A stretch of DNA of 64,000 nt from Symsagittifera roscoffensis. Lineage: Eukaryota > Xenacoelomorpha > Acoela > Convolutidae. Made by a program: the position numbers and the translations under genes. Location: the NCBI RefSeq assembly GCF_963678635.1, contig NC_087063.1, forward strand, positions 71,443,617 to 71,507,616, given 5' to 3'. This document shows positions 54,212 through 64,000 of the stretch, piece after piece. The notes beneath the pieces are model-generated. The model worked only from the letters and a program-made list of their open reading frames with translations. It searched no databases and was not told the origin of the DNA. Numbering within the stretch: position 1 is the stretch's first letter; each line of letters opens with the position of its first letter.

Positions 54212-55332
54212 TGTTTATTGTAGTAATCTTCTAGAAAAAGAATTAAAAGGATTGTTGCTAAGGCGAAAGTTATGACTGCCTTCTTTATACATTTGCATAT
54301 TGTCAAGATGAGGGATGATAAAAATGTTATAAAAATTACAAATAGTAAAAAAATGGTTCGTATCATTTACATAAATTTTGTGTTTCGTACCTGTGAATAT
54401 GGTCAATGGCTTTTGAAAGTTGGAGGTATAGTTCAAATATGGAATAGAAAATTAAAAAAATATTGCAAAAAATGATTAAGATTATTACAAAAGCTTCAAA
54501 GGTATCAAAAAGAAATATGAATAAAAGTTTAAATATTGTTAAAAAGTTTATGAAAATGTTGAGAATTATGTTGACTGATCGAGAGAAGAGCATTTAAGAA
54601 ATGGCTTCTTGATCGAATATTTTTTGTTGTTTGGGGCAATTTTCAAGTGTGGTCGAATTATTTATTGGTTTTTTGACAAGTGGGTTGAGTTTTGTGAAAA
54701 ATTGTTGGGGGCGAATTTTATGGTGTTCGGGAGGTCTTCTTTTACTTTATTTTTATTTGTCAAGTGATCTGGGGTATTTTTGAGATTTTTATACTTAAGG
54801 CTAATTTAATATGGTCGTTCTTTTACTTTAGCTAAATTAACATTTTTGTTTGGGGGGTTTTTGAGGTCCGAGTTGGGAAAATATTGTTGATCTTTGCGTT
54901 ATAAGATAAGGAAGGGTTATGATATTATGGTGGTATTTATTTTAGTTGTCAAGTTGGAGTGGTTTGCTAGTTTTTGACCTGGAGGTTGTAAAGTTATAGT
55001 TATAGATATGCCTGGAGTTTAATATCTTTCGTCTAATTGGTTTGTGTTAGAGTTATAGAAGGTGACGGATTGAATGAATCCTATTGGCTAATTTTGAACT
55101 AGAATCGCTGTGTGTTTGTCAGCATGTTATTTTGAAAAATGAAAGTTTAAAATGTTTCAGAGGTGCAAAGATTATTAATTGTAAAATTAAAGTTGTTTTT
55201 GAAATTCAACTTCCTTTAATATTTTAGATTGTGGAATGAATGTTTTGTAGTTTTTGCGTGGTTGATTTCTAAGTCGTGATGACTCTCTATGTTCTGATTT
55301 CTCGAATTGTTCTTGGGGTAAAATTTTTTCTG
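54212..55332. other. Leader between pol and env, no supported gene
   Basis: Frames of 73 and 76 codons (54215-54436, 54363-54593, - strand) have ATGs but are AT-driven and unrecognised; one could be a small membrane peptide. The cassette repeat ends at 55095, and 55096-55332 belongs only to the pol side. Confidence 0.35.
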
Positions 55333-57603
55333 TCATTTTTCTATTTTTCTTTCTTTTTGAGGTATATTTTGATCTAGCTTTTTTGTATTGTTTTTGGTTG
55401 TAGTTGATTTTTTATTTTGTTTTTCGAGGTGAATGTCATTTTGTTCTTTTATTTCATTTTCCGTATGTGGGTGATTTTGAATAACTTTTAAACCTGTGAA
55501 AGAATATAATTGAGTTAGTTCGCGTAGTGCGTATTCTTTTGGGTAATAAGGTAATAGATTGTTTCGATGTTGAACAATTTCTTTTTGGTCTGAGTCGGTG
55601 ATTTTATATGTTACGTCAGTGGGTTTTGCAATTATTTGGTATGGTCCTTTACGAAGGGGTTGTAATTTTTTAGAAATTCCTTTTTGAGTATTAAAATTAG
55701 GTATTAAAACAAATGTTCCAATTTTTAAATCGGAGGCTGGTGTAAAGCGTGAATTTATTTGTTCGTTAATGTTTTGCCTTTGTAACAACTTTTTTGTTTC
55801 TTTTTGGTAAATTTCATTGTGTTTTTTATCTCTATTTAAAATCCTTTCGGTGTGTGTACCGGAGGCTAATTTAAGAATTTGTGGGTGATGAAAATGATCT
55901 TCATCAAGTGTGTGTAAAGGTAGGTTATAACAAATTGAGTCTTTATTCGGTTGACAATGACTTTGTGCATTTTTATGAGATTTTGCTGTAAACATAATTG
56001 GTTTACGTGGCTTTTGATTAAAAACCATTTCATATGGTGACATTCCTAGAGTTGTCGTAATTTGTGAATTAGATGCTAAGGGAAATAATTTTACATCTGC
56101 TGACCATTCGGTGTATCTTGTATCATTTCCATTGATGATACATCTAAGATATTCTTGTAGTGAACGGTTCATACCTTCGACTAAGCCGTTTGTCCAAGGT
56201 GCATGAGATGTACGTGGTTTGTGCTTAATGTTATATAAATGACATAGTGTGATGATTTCATTATTTATGAATTCTGTACCGTTGTCTGTAACTAAAATTT
56301 CGGGTAATCCGAACTTGGCTATCCAGTGTTCATAAAGTGTTGTGTAAGCGTGATAAGCGTTACAATGTGGTACTGGGTTAAGTGCTACATAATGTGTAAA
56401 TGCGTCAACAATTACCATAATGAAGGAGTTTCCTTCAGATGATGGTGAAATTGGTCCTTTTGTATCGAATGAGATACGATGGTTAAAATATAAACTTTGT
56501 CCTTTAAAATCTTGTTTTTGTGCTATTTGTTTTTGATTTGGATAAGGTTTATTTAGCTGACATACTATACAATCATTGCATAGTACTTTTATCCAAATTG
56601 GTGCATTTGGGAAATAAAAATTTTGTATAAAATTTGAATATGTTTTCTCTGATCCAGAGTGTCCTTTAATGTTTTGTGTATGTAAAATGTTAAAAGCTAT
56701 GAGAATCATACTTAAAAGTAGACAGGGAACTGTAGATTCATTTAATTGATTTTCTAGAAGGTCTGTGTTTTCATTAATTGTTGTATTATTAAATTTTCTA
56801 AAATATCGGAGAAGTGTTTTATTTCCTAAAATTGTGGTATCTGCCTTTACGGGTTTATTTTTGTATTTGTGCCATGATTTTAGTTGTCTAATTACTGGGT
56901 CAAGATTTTGATATTGTTTCAAGGTATTAATTGTAATTTTATCTGTTGGGGGGAGAAAAATGTTTTCAGTTTCTAATTTAGATAAAGGAATTGTGTCAAG
57001 TGGGTCATGGAGGTCAAAAACTTGATTTATTGTGTATTTTGAATCATTTATTTGTGGTCCTGATAAATTTATTTTATCAGTTAAATTTTCTTTTTCAATT
57101 AACGGAAAAAGGTTTTTTTTTTGCGAGTGTTGTTTTACTCTTTTTTGTTGGGTGTTATTTTTTATCCATTGTGAGTATGGATTTGATTTGAAAGTTGATG
57201 TTCCAAGTAGATCAACTTCGTAGTGGTTGTTTTGGCAATCTAAGTAAAGTGGGAAGTGTTCTAGGTTATTTATCTGTGATTGTTCAATGTCAGTTTTTAC
57301 TGCATATTTGCATTCTAGTCGGGGTGATGTTTCGTTTTCTGCAAGGTAAAATTTTATTTTTTTGGGTATTTCAACTGTAGTTTTTCGTGTAAGTAATTCA
57401 GGTGGTGTATTTCGACTTAATGTATCTGGTAATGCAAGATTCTTTCCTTCTGTCCAAACTATATGTAAGTTTGGAAATTTCATTAGAATTAATTGAAATC
57501 TATAAACTCGGTGATTTGGGTTTGACTTTTGTGAAAAGAGAAAAATGATTGGTTTGTGATCTGTGAATAGGACTGTTGGATGTTTTGATCCAAGTATCAG
57601 AAA
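55333..57603 (-). pseudogene. pol: Pol: RNase H end and integrase
   Basis: A 756-codon frame following the UGA that ends the RT frame. It opens with the last part of RNase H (TDHKPIIFLF, then WTEGKN and DTLSR). Integrase follows: CNDCIVCQ zinc site, FDTKGPISP (first Asp), VTDNGTEF (second Asp), LVEGMNRSLQEY (Glu), and a GPY/F-type segment LQPLRKGPYQII near the end. All catalytic residues are present and this part has no internal stop, but it is cut off from RT by a stop. The tail after GPY/F is short and charged. Right family with high confidence; dead in its present context unless the stop is suppressed. Confidence 0.85.
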
Positions 57604-59700
57604 TCAATATTCTGTAAGTGTATAAATTATAGCTGTACATTCTCTCATTAAAGTTGAGAGTCGTAGCTCTGCTTGAGTGAATAATCGAGAATTTGCTGAT
57701 ATAAGGTTCATTTTATTTGTACCATTGTGTGATTGTAATAATGCTGCGCCGTTGCCAAAATTTGAAGCATCGCACATTGCATAGAATGGTTGATTTGGAT
57801 CTGGAATTGTGTTTGAAATTTGTTCAGTTAAAAGTGTTTTAATTTCTTCAAATCGTGTTTGATGTTCTGTATTCCATTCAAAATTATTTTGTTGTCTGAG
57901 GATATTATAGAATGGTCTTAAATATAATTGCATTTTATAAACGTATTTGCTTAAAAAATTCAACATTCCAAGGAATTCTTGGATTTTCTTTTTGTTTGTT
58001 GGTGGTTGAAGTTTTTGAATAGCATCAATGCGTGATTTTAATGGGGTTATTGTCTTTCTTTCTTTATTATGTCCTAAAAATTTAACTCGTGTTAAAAAGA
58101 AGTGTGATTTATCGGGGGCGGCCTTCAGATTTTCGTTCTGAAGTATTTTGTGATAGTGTTCTAAAACTGTAAACATTTCTTCTTTTGTCTGTGATTGCAT
58201 AAAAACATCGTCTAAATAGGTGATTGCGTTTTTCTTAAGTATTAATGGTATAAAAATTTTACTCATAAAAGCTGAAAACGCTGCTGGTCCTATGGATATT
58301 CCATAGAATAGGCGGTTGAATTCATATTGTTGATTTCCAATAACAAATTGTGTTAAACGTCGTGATTGTTCATCTAGTGGCATTTGATTGTATGCACTAT
58401 TCATATCTGCGGTTGTAAAGTATTTACCGTTTATTTTTGTTAAAATAACTTGTATTGGTTCAATAGGCCAATTGCATTTTGATTCGTCTATTAGTGAATT
58501 AAGATATCTAGCGTCTAAAACTATTTTAAATGATTCTCCTTTTGCTAGGATGATATCAGGGTTAATAAATGTGTTACCTTTTGGTTGTTCTTCTTTGTTT
58601 ACCGGTGAGATAATTTTGTATTGCTCTAAAATATCGAGTAATCTGTTCACTTTATCGTGTAAATGAATTGGTACTTTACTTGCTCTTTGTTTTTTGAAAA
58701 CTGCGTCAGGTTTTAACGGGAAATGTAGTGATGAACTGATTTTTCCAACATCAAATTTGGATGTTGCATAGACTGATGAATATTTTATTAGCTGTTTGGC
58801 TAACTTATCAAATTCGTCTTGTGTTATTTGTGAATGTTGGAAGTTAAACATTGTTAAAAACTTCTGTTGATCCTCTGTATAGTTGTTTATGTTGAATGTA
58901 GGTTTGAAATATGGGGTTTTTGTTAAATAATCTTTATTTCTTTTTTCATTACTTATTATATTATTTATGGATAGTTCTTCGTTAAGAATTGTGGATTGAC
59001 AAGTATCTAATAATTGGAGTATATTATTTACGCCGTATGCTTTTTCATGCATTGGTGATATTGTAGCGTTTGTTTCGCAATATCCTAAAAGTCCTAAGGG
59101 TAATCTTACTTGATACGGTGTATTGTTATATACATGTAACAAAATGATGTCTGAATTCGTATTTTTCAAATATTTTACGGATGAAATTGTGATTTTGAAA
59201 AACTTATGGATAGGTTTGAATTCAAAGTCTGACATAAAGAGTTGTTGTTTATTTTGATTTTTATCATATTGGTGAACTTGTTTTATTGAAAAGTTATATA
59301 TATTTCCTGATAGTGGATTCAGGTGTTTCCAATGTTGGTTATAAATTGGATAAAATTTTGAAAAGAATGGTGGTTGTTTATTTAATCTTTGAAAAAATGT
59401 TAGAGCTGTATTTTTTGTTTTTGGGTACTTATCTTTGATTAGTATTTTACTATTCAAGATGTTGATTGTTGGTATATATTTCGAGATAAATGGTATGCCA
59501 ATGATATTGTGTTTAATATCAGTGACATGAAATATTTGTTTAAATGGCTTGTTTAAAATTTTATTTTGCTCCATTGTTCTTGTGGGGAAAAGAAATAATT
59601 GAACTTTTCCATAGTTTTCTAATGTTGATCCTTGTGCTGTTGCTAGTTTACTGGAGGTTGCAAGAGGCGTTAATTTTGGGTTTAATGTTTTGATTTCATT
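57604..59700 (-). pseudogene. pol: Pol: reverse transcriptase and start of RNase H
   Basis: 698 codons open between UGA at 59701-59703 and UGA at 57604-57606. The first ATG used by a frame caller (59574) is internal. It carries the protease end, then RT with LDARYLN, TADMNSAYNQMPLD, FNRLFYGISIGPAAF and the catalytic YLDDVF near residue 455 of the ATG-based frame, the LGH thumb-side motif, and the first RNase H Asp region (CDASNFGNGAALLQ). Motifs are intact. It should be fused to the frames on both sides; both joints are stops, so no full Pol can be made without suppression. Confidence 0.85.
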
Positions 59701-59900
59701 TCATGTGGGAATGTTAATTATGTTTGATTCTGCTCCTGAATCAATTAAAAAATCAATTTCAAGATCTGGTGGTTGAAATTCTTTGTTTCTTGGACTTTCT
59801 AAAAGAAATGGTATTGTCCAAATTTTTTCTTTGGGTTGTTCTTTTTGTACATTTTGGTAGATGTGATTTGTATTCTAGCATTTTGTTTTGTCATTTTCAT
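59701..59900 (-). pseudogene. pol: Pol: aspartic protease, broken
   Basis: FLIDSGAESNIINIP contains the DSGA active-site motif of retroviral-type proteases at about 59731-59742. A UGA at 59701-59703 interrupts it a few residues later where a Trp would be usual, and a UAG at 59875-59877 lies upstream in the same region. Both are single-transition nonsense changes. Confidence 0.7.
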
Positions 59901-60069
59901 TGGGTTTATTTACGGTGTTAATTTCATTAATCTCTTGTGCAATTTGTGTAGTATGGATGGGTTCAATATAATAATTGTGAAGAAGTTCCAATTGATTTTC
60001 ATATATATGTGATGTAAAAGGTTGTTCATATATAATAGGTTCGTAGTCGTTTTCATTGCTATCATATTT

Positions 60070-61190
60070 ATGGAGATAGTGTTTTCTGTATCACTTTCTG
60101 TGTCTGATGATCCACAGTTTATTTGATTTAATTGTAGTTCGTTATTTCCTGTGTCGTCAATACCTGGGGGTTCTGATGTTGTGTCTTCATTTGATTGTAC
60201 TTGATTAATATGTCTTTGATGTTTGGGTTTACTACTTCTGTAGTGATGTTTAGAATTATTATAATGGTTATTATTTCTATGTGGTGATTGAGAATGATTT
60301 CTATATCGATTATTATAACTTGAATGTCGATTTTGTGAATTATTTCGTGATCTGTTTTGATAATTGTCGTTTGATCTGTGATAGTTTGATCTGTTATATG
60401 AGTTATTTCTTGATCGATTGTTCGGGTAATTCTGTTTTCGATTGTTCGATTAACTTCTATTTTGATTATTTGAATAGTTTCTATTTCTGTTATATGATGA
60501 GTTTCGTGATTGATTGTTTGGATAGTATTTGTTTCTTGTGATTGATTGGGAATTGGATCTAAAAACAAATTGTGTTGTATTTGAATTTGATCTGGAGTAG
60601 TTATTTCGACTATTTGGTCGATTATAATGATTTTGTGAAGAATTCTGTGTATTTCTTCGATCAGGTGATCTTCCTCTATAACTTGAGTTATATGGTGATT
60701 GATTCCTTGTGTAATTAGTATTGTTTGGAAGTGGTTTTCCTGAACTGTTGTTGCTGTATACATTTTTGTTTGGTAGATTTTGATCTTTCTTCATGTATTG
60801 ATAGAATGATTTATTTGGATCTTTATATTTTTGAGGTTTGTTTTGGTTATCCTGTTGCTTTTGTCTGCATTCGGATATACTATTTCCGTATCGTCGGCAA
60901 TAATTACACCATTTTTTGAAAGATGGTTTGCCTTTAAAATTTGGGTGTTTTTCATAAATATTTAGTATTTCAGTGATTTTTTCAACGAGGTCTGTATCTG
61001 ATTCCTGTATGTTATCGATATTTGTGGTGTTTGTTTCGATTCGATTAACATATTGTAGTTTCAGATTTTCTGTTCCTTCAAGTTTCATTGTGATTTCCGC
61101 TTGCTCTAGTTTGTCTACTAGTTTTCGAAAATCTAAATCGGGCTCTCGAATTGAGGAAGGATGAGATGCTCTCTTTTTTATTGCTATTTT
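60070..61190 (-). pseudogene. gag: Gag: nucleocapsid with a changed zinc knuckle and RNS-rich tail
   Basis: After a frame change from the capsid part (stop at 61205), the frame encodes a helical linker and then CNYCRRYGNSISEC, a CCHC zinc knuckle in which the His position is Asn. A long arginine/asparagine/serine-rich tail follows (NRNSYSRS-like), interrupted by a UAA at 60450-60452. Normal function would be binding the element RNA. The overlapping frame 60128-60763 is the same low-complexity tail read out of frame and is not a gene. Confidence 0.65.
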
Positions 61191-61204
61191 CCTTAATTGA
61201 GGTT

Positions 61205-62491
61205 TTAGTCATCTGTATTTAATGAATATGCTTTTCGACCTAGTGTTTCGATGCGTACTGCTAATTGTTTGATGGTTTCATTTGGTAATCTGCGAATTTC
61301 ATTACATAAAACTCTTTGGTGTTGTTTATTTCTTTCGGAGTCAAACATTTTTGAAAATTCTTGTGTAAATCTTTTCCAATTTGATTTTATTTCTATAGGT
61401 AATACCAAAAACCATTTTTGGGCTGCGCCATCTAAGGTTGTTTGTATCCAATTTTGATGTAGTGGTGTATTAATTGGTTCAGGTCCTATATTTAAAATTA
61501 AATTTGCTGTTACTGCATTCAAATAATCTTCTACAGAATATTCAGGGTCTGTTCCTGTGAAGACCATTAATGGTTTGTTTGATGTTATTGATGATCCACC
61601 CATAAGGTATGGATTCATTGTCATTTGTAGTGATTCTGCGGCATTTGGAATTTGTGAAAAATTTGAAAGTTGATTTTTTGTTATTTCGTGTTGTTGAAGG
61701 TAATAAGGGAGTGGTATTTCATTTTGCATTTGAGTTGGTTGATACGAGTGTGTGATCATTGGGTTTTGTGGCTGAATTGTTTGAAAAGATTGTGTATTAG
61801 TTGGATTTTGCATTTGTATTGGTTGTTGATTTTGTGTATCTGTTGGATTTGGAGAAAAAATTCTATGATATGTATATGGTTTTTGCACTCCTTGTCCGCG
61901 ATATTTTTGAGTATACGGTGCAAAAATATCTGGTTGTAAATAATCATCATCAGATGATAAGTAATCCGTATGATGAGGTGTTTGCTTTTTATTTTTATTT
62001 TGTTGAAAGAATGGGTAATTTTCACTACGATCCTGTGGAGGATGTGAATTAGTTTGAAAATTTACTGAGTTGGTTGTTGTCATTGGGTTATCCCAATATC
62101 GAGATTTTACATGATTATTATTAGTTTTTTGTGGGGGATAGTTTGTTTTTGATGAATGTGCGTAATTATAATTGTGTTCTGCAAAAGTGTTTCTTGTGAA
62201 CGTTCTTCGTGTCTTTGACGGTACTGTCATAGGTCTATATGTTTGATAATCCATTTGTGAATATTTTGGAACAACCGAAGGTTTAACGGTTGATTGTAAG
62301 GTTACTTGTGCTAGTGAAGTGTTTGTATTTTTTGGTGTTGTTAAATTTGGACGTATCGGTGAAATGCTTTGTTGTGTAGTTGTTGTTGTTTGGACGATTT
62401 CTTCATTTATAAAGTGTGATGGTGTTTGGATATCTTGTTGTGTAAGATTCCTAGTTCCATTAAGGTTTTCATTGTGTATGACGGTCGAACT
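61205..62491 (-). pseudogene. gag: Gag: proline/glutamine-rich part and capsid
   Basis: 428 codons open after a UAA at 62492-62494. The N-terminal part is N, Q, P and T rich. The last 150 residues match a retrotransposon Gag capsid: VFTGTDPEYSVEDYL, TTLDGAAQKWF, WKRFTQEFSKMFDSERNK and LPNETIKQLAVRIETL. It stops at 61205; a small deletion just there shifts the frame into the nucleocapsid part. Capsid protein would form the particle shell. Confidence 0.75.
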
Positions 62492-63376
62492 TTAACTGTT
62501 ATTTCGCGTATCAGGTAAAAATGTATTGTAGTTTAATGGTGTTGCATCAATAGTCAGTGGTACTACTCTCACATAATCTCTTTGATAAGATATTGTACTT
62601 ATTGCTTGACTTGAAATTGATTGTGGGATATTTAGAAACGCATGATGAGACCATTCGGGGTCCCAAACGTAGTCTGACTGTTCTGTGATGACAGTATCAT
62701 CATTTGGATTTTGAGGTCTGAAATTTTTTCTTGCTTGTGAAATTAAGTCTATATTATGTGTGAAATAATCTATTGTAAACCATGCCAAAATTTTTTGTAA
62801 GTCATGTTTTGTGTGTTGTGAAACTTCGTCTTTAGTGAAATTTTCTTTGATTATATGTAGAAAAGTTGAAAATAACGTGATTTCTTGTCGTACTTTTGTA
62901 TGTTTGGATGTCTCAGTTGGTGAGATACTTTTAAATTCTGTTTTTTCTAATATTGAAATATAGCTATATATTATTGCAAAAACTTCGTTAGTAAATATGG
63001 AGTTTGCTCTTTGTGAGTTATGATATTGTATGCTTTTAATATATTCTCAGAATACTTTTGAAAATTCTAATTCAAGATCGTCTGTTTGAATTACATATTT
63101 GCGATGATTCGGATTTGGTGTGCTGAATTCTATAGTGTAGATTCCCTATTGTTGTGTTAAATTACATATATCTTTCAGATAATGTTCAATAATTTGTCTT
63201 TTGATTTTTACTTCTGGGAATTTTGCTTTGCATGGGCTGATTCCGGGTTCAAACAAATTTAGGAGTAAATTCTTGCAAAAGTCATGCTGCCCTCTATTAT
63301 CGGGTGCATCTACCAGGAAGGGGTAAACCTCTTCGTCATCTGGACTTTCGTCACTTTGAATGTGGCTGTGGCTCAT
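62492..63376 (-). pseudogene. gag: Gag: N-terminal part, interrupted
   Basis: Starts at an ATG (63376). It is interrupted by UAG at 63146-63148 and UGA at 63047-63049 and ends at UAA 62492-62494, all in one frame. The first segment is acidic (SDESPDDEEVYPFLVD), the rest helical. I recognise no domain; position before the capsid suggests a matrix-like region. The stops fit C-to-T changes in CAG, CGA and CAA codons. Confidence 0.6.
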
Positions 63377-63569
63377 TTTTTCGTTTAATGACTGTTAATA
63401 TATAACTATCGATGTGCCTAATTGGTTGATTCCAATTATACAAGTGTACTGGTTTGTGTTTATATTGCTTTTTTATTCTTCTTTTTCCTCTTTTTGATGA
63501 ATTTGAAGTTGTTTCTGAGTCGGAAAAATATAATTGATTGTGAATGAGACAATTTTTATCAATCGATTC

Positions 63570-63818
63570 TTATAATTTATAGAGTTCATCTAAATTGCTG
63601 GCTTCTGATTCTGAAAATGCGTTTCTATTTTTTGAAAATCTTTTTCGTGTGATTTGTCTTTGTTTGTTTATTATTTTTCTTTTTATTGTTAGTCGTTTTG
63701 TTCTGATATATCCAACTGTTTGTGTATGAGGTGTGATTACAAGATCGTATTTTTTGTTATCTATTTCACAGTTGTGTAGAACGATTGTTTGTTTGTTTCC
63801 TAGATTTTTGAATGACAT
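63570..63818 (-). CDS. Small basic frame upstream of Gag, unrecognised
   Basis: 82 codons from an ATG, with a strongly basic centre (RTKRLTIKRKIINKQRQITRKR) and an acidic end. It lies before Gag in the direction of transcription. It may be an extra small protein, a nuclear- or RNA-binding leader, or chance. Confidence 0.35.
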   Translation of the reverse strand: MSFKNLGNKQTIVLHNCEIDNKKYDLVITPHTQTVGYIRTKRLTIKRKIINKQRQITRKRFSKNRNAFSESEASNLDELYKL

Positions 63819-64000
63819 AAGTTTTAGGATGAGGGATGCAAAAAGTTGTTAGATGATGTCTACTTTCTTAAATTGTTAGTCCTTACGATTTTTTGGTTAG
63901 CTTAACCTGGGTCTATTTGTTTAGGGTTGGAGAGAAAAGTATATCGATTCCCATTAATGATTTTTTACTTTCTCGTGGCTAATATAAGCTAACGTGTTAA

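Larger units (their letters stand above)
46965..55095 (-). repeat. Env cassette, copy B
   Basis: Adjacent to the pol frame (which ends at 55333) and followed directly by copy A. Contains the same frames as copy A, with the 221-codon frame complete. Confidence 0.97.
39081..63999 (-). mobile_element. Env-bearing Ty3/gypsy retroelement with duplicated env cassette
   Basis: On the - strand from about 63.8 kb down: Gag, zinc knuckle, protease (DSGA), reverse transcriptase (YLDD), RNase H, integrase with a GPY/F-type end, then a cassette of env and accessory frames present twice. Gag-Pol carries at least six stop codons plus frameshifts, so it is dead as it stands. The 5' end and any 5' LTR lie beyond the window. 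I could not identify the LTR ends; the 1.6-kb non-coding part of each cassette is the candidate. Confidence 0.75.

Noticed and set aside
39081-55095. Cassette as an integrated chuvirus genome
   Set aside because: Only the Env resembles that group, and weakly. No polymerase or recognisable nucleoprotein is present, and the cassette follows a gypsy pol on the same strand.
60128-60763. 211-codon frame
   Set aside because: It is the arginine/asparagine/serine-rich Gag tail read in another frame.
57604-63148. Alternative genetic code to explain stops in Gag-Pol
   Set aside because: UAA, UAG and UGA all occur, at positions where different amino acids are expected, while the host exons and the first gypsy element use normal stops.
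1-64000. CRISPR arrays, bacterial operons, rRNA
   Set aside because: None is present; the repeats are MITE- or satellite-like and the genes are intron-containing.

Overview
This is an AT-rich, repeat-laden eukaryotic window, almost certainly from an invertebrate animal. The evidence is a trypsin-like gene split into small exons by long introns, two different Ty3/gypsy-class retroelements, and many short inverted-repeat (MITE and foldback) elements. I cannot name the species. One GA and one GC splice donor would fit a lineage with relaxed splice sites, such as larvacean tunicates, but that is a weak hint.

Layout. 1-4121 (+): 3' part of a Ty3/gypsy element (RNase H, integrase, a very long charged tail, polypurine tract, 357-bp LTR). 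4.3-12.3 kb: a small acidic exon on the - strand with two decayed relatives, among nested MITEs, a foldback array built on a GGTCGCGAAAGTCTGG motif, and a second array built on GGTCGAGCA. 12.9-27.4 kb: mostly non-coding, with dispersed MITEs and one - strand exon of an unrecognised membrane protein (19873-20605). 27.4-36.7 kb: six phase-matched exons of a + strand trypsin-like serine protease whose introns are full of MITEs, palindromes and a possible SINE. 38.3-38.7 kb: first two exons of an unknown gene next to a large retroelement.

39.1-64.0 kb (- strand) holds a large env-bearing Ty3/gypsy element. Reading right to left it has Gag, a zinc knuckle, protease, reverse transcriptase and RNase H-integrase, all interrupted by stops and frameshifts. 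An 8-kb env cassette follows, present twice in direct tandem (46965-55095 and 39081-46957) at roughly 99.9% identity. Each cassette has compact, overlapping frames: a 384-codon frame with no methionine, an Env-like ectodomain frame with a signal peptide, a membrane-anchor frame, a short proline/serine/threonine/asparagine-rich frame and an unrecognised 336-aa frame. The two Env pieces are separated by one UAG and one frame change at an A_AAA_AAG heptamer. The cassette, with its accessory frames and apparent need for splicing or recoding, is the most unusual thing in the window.
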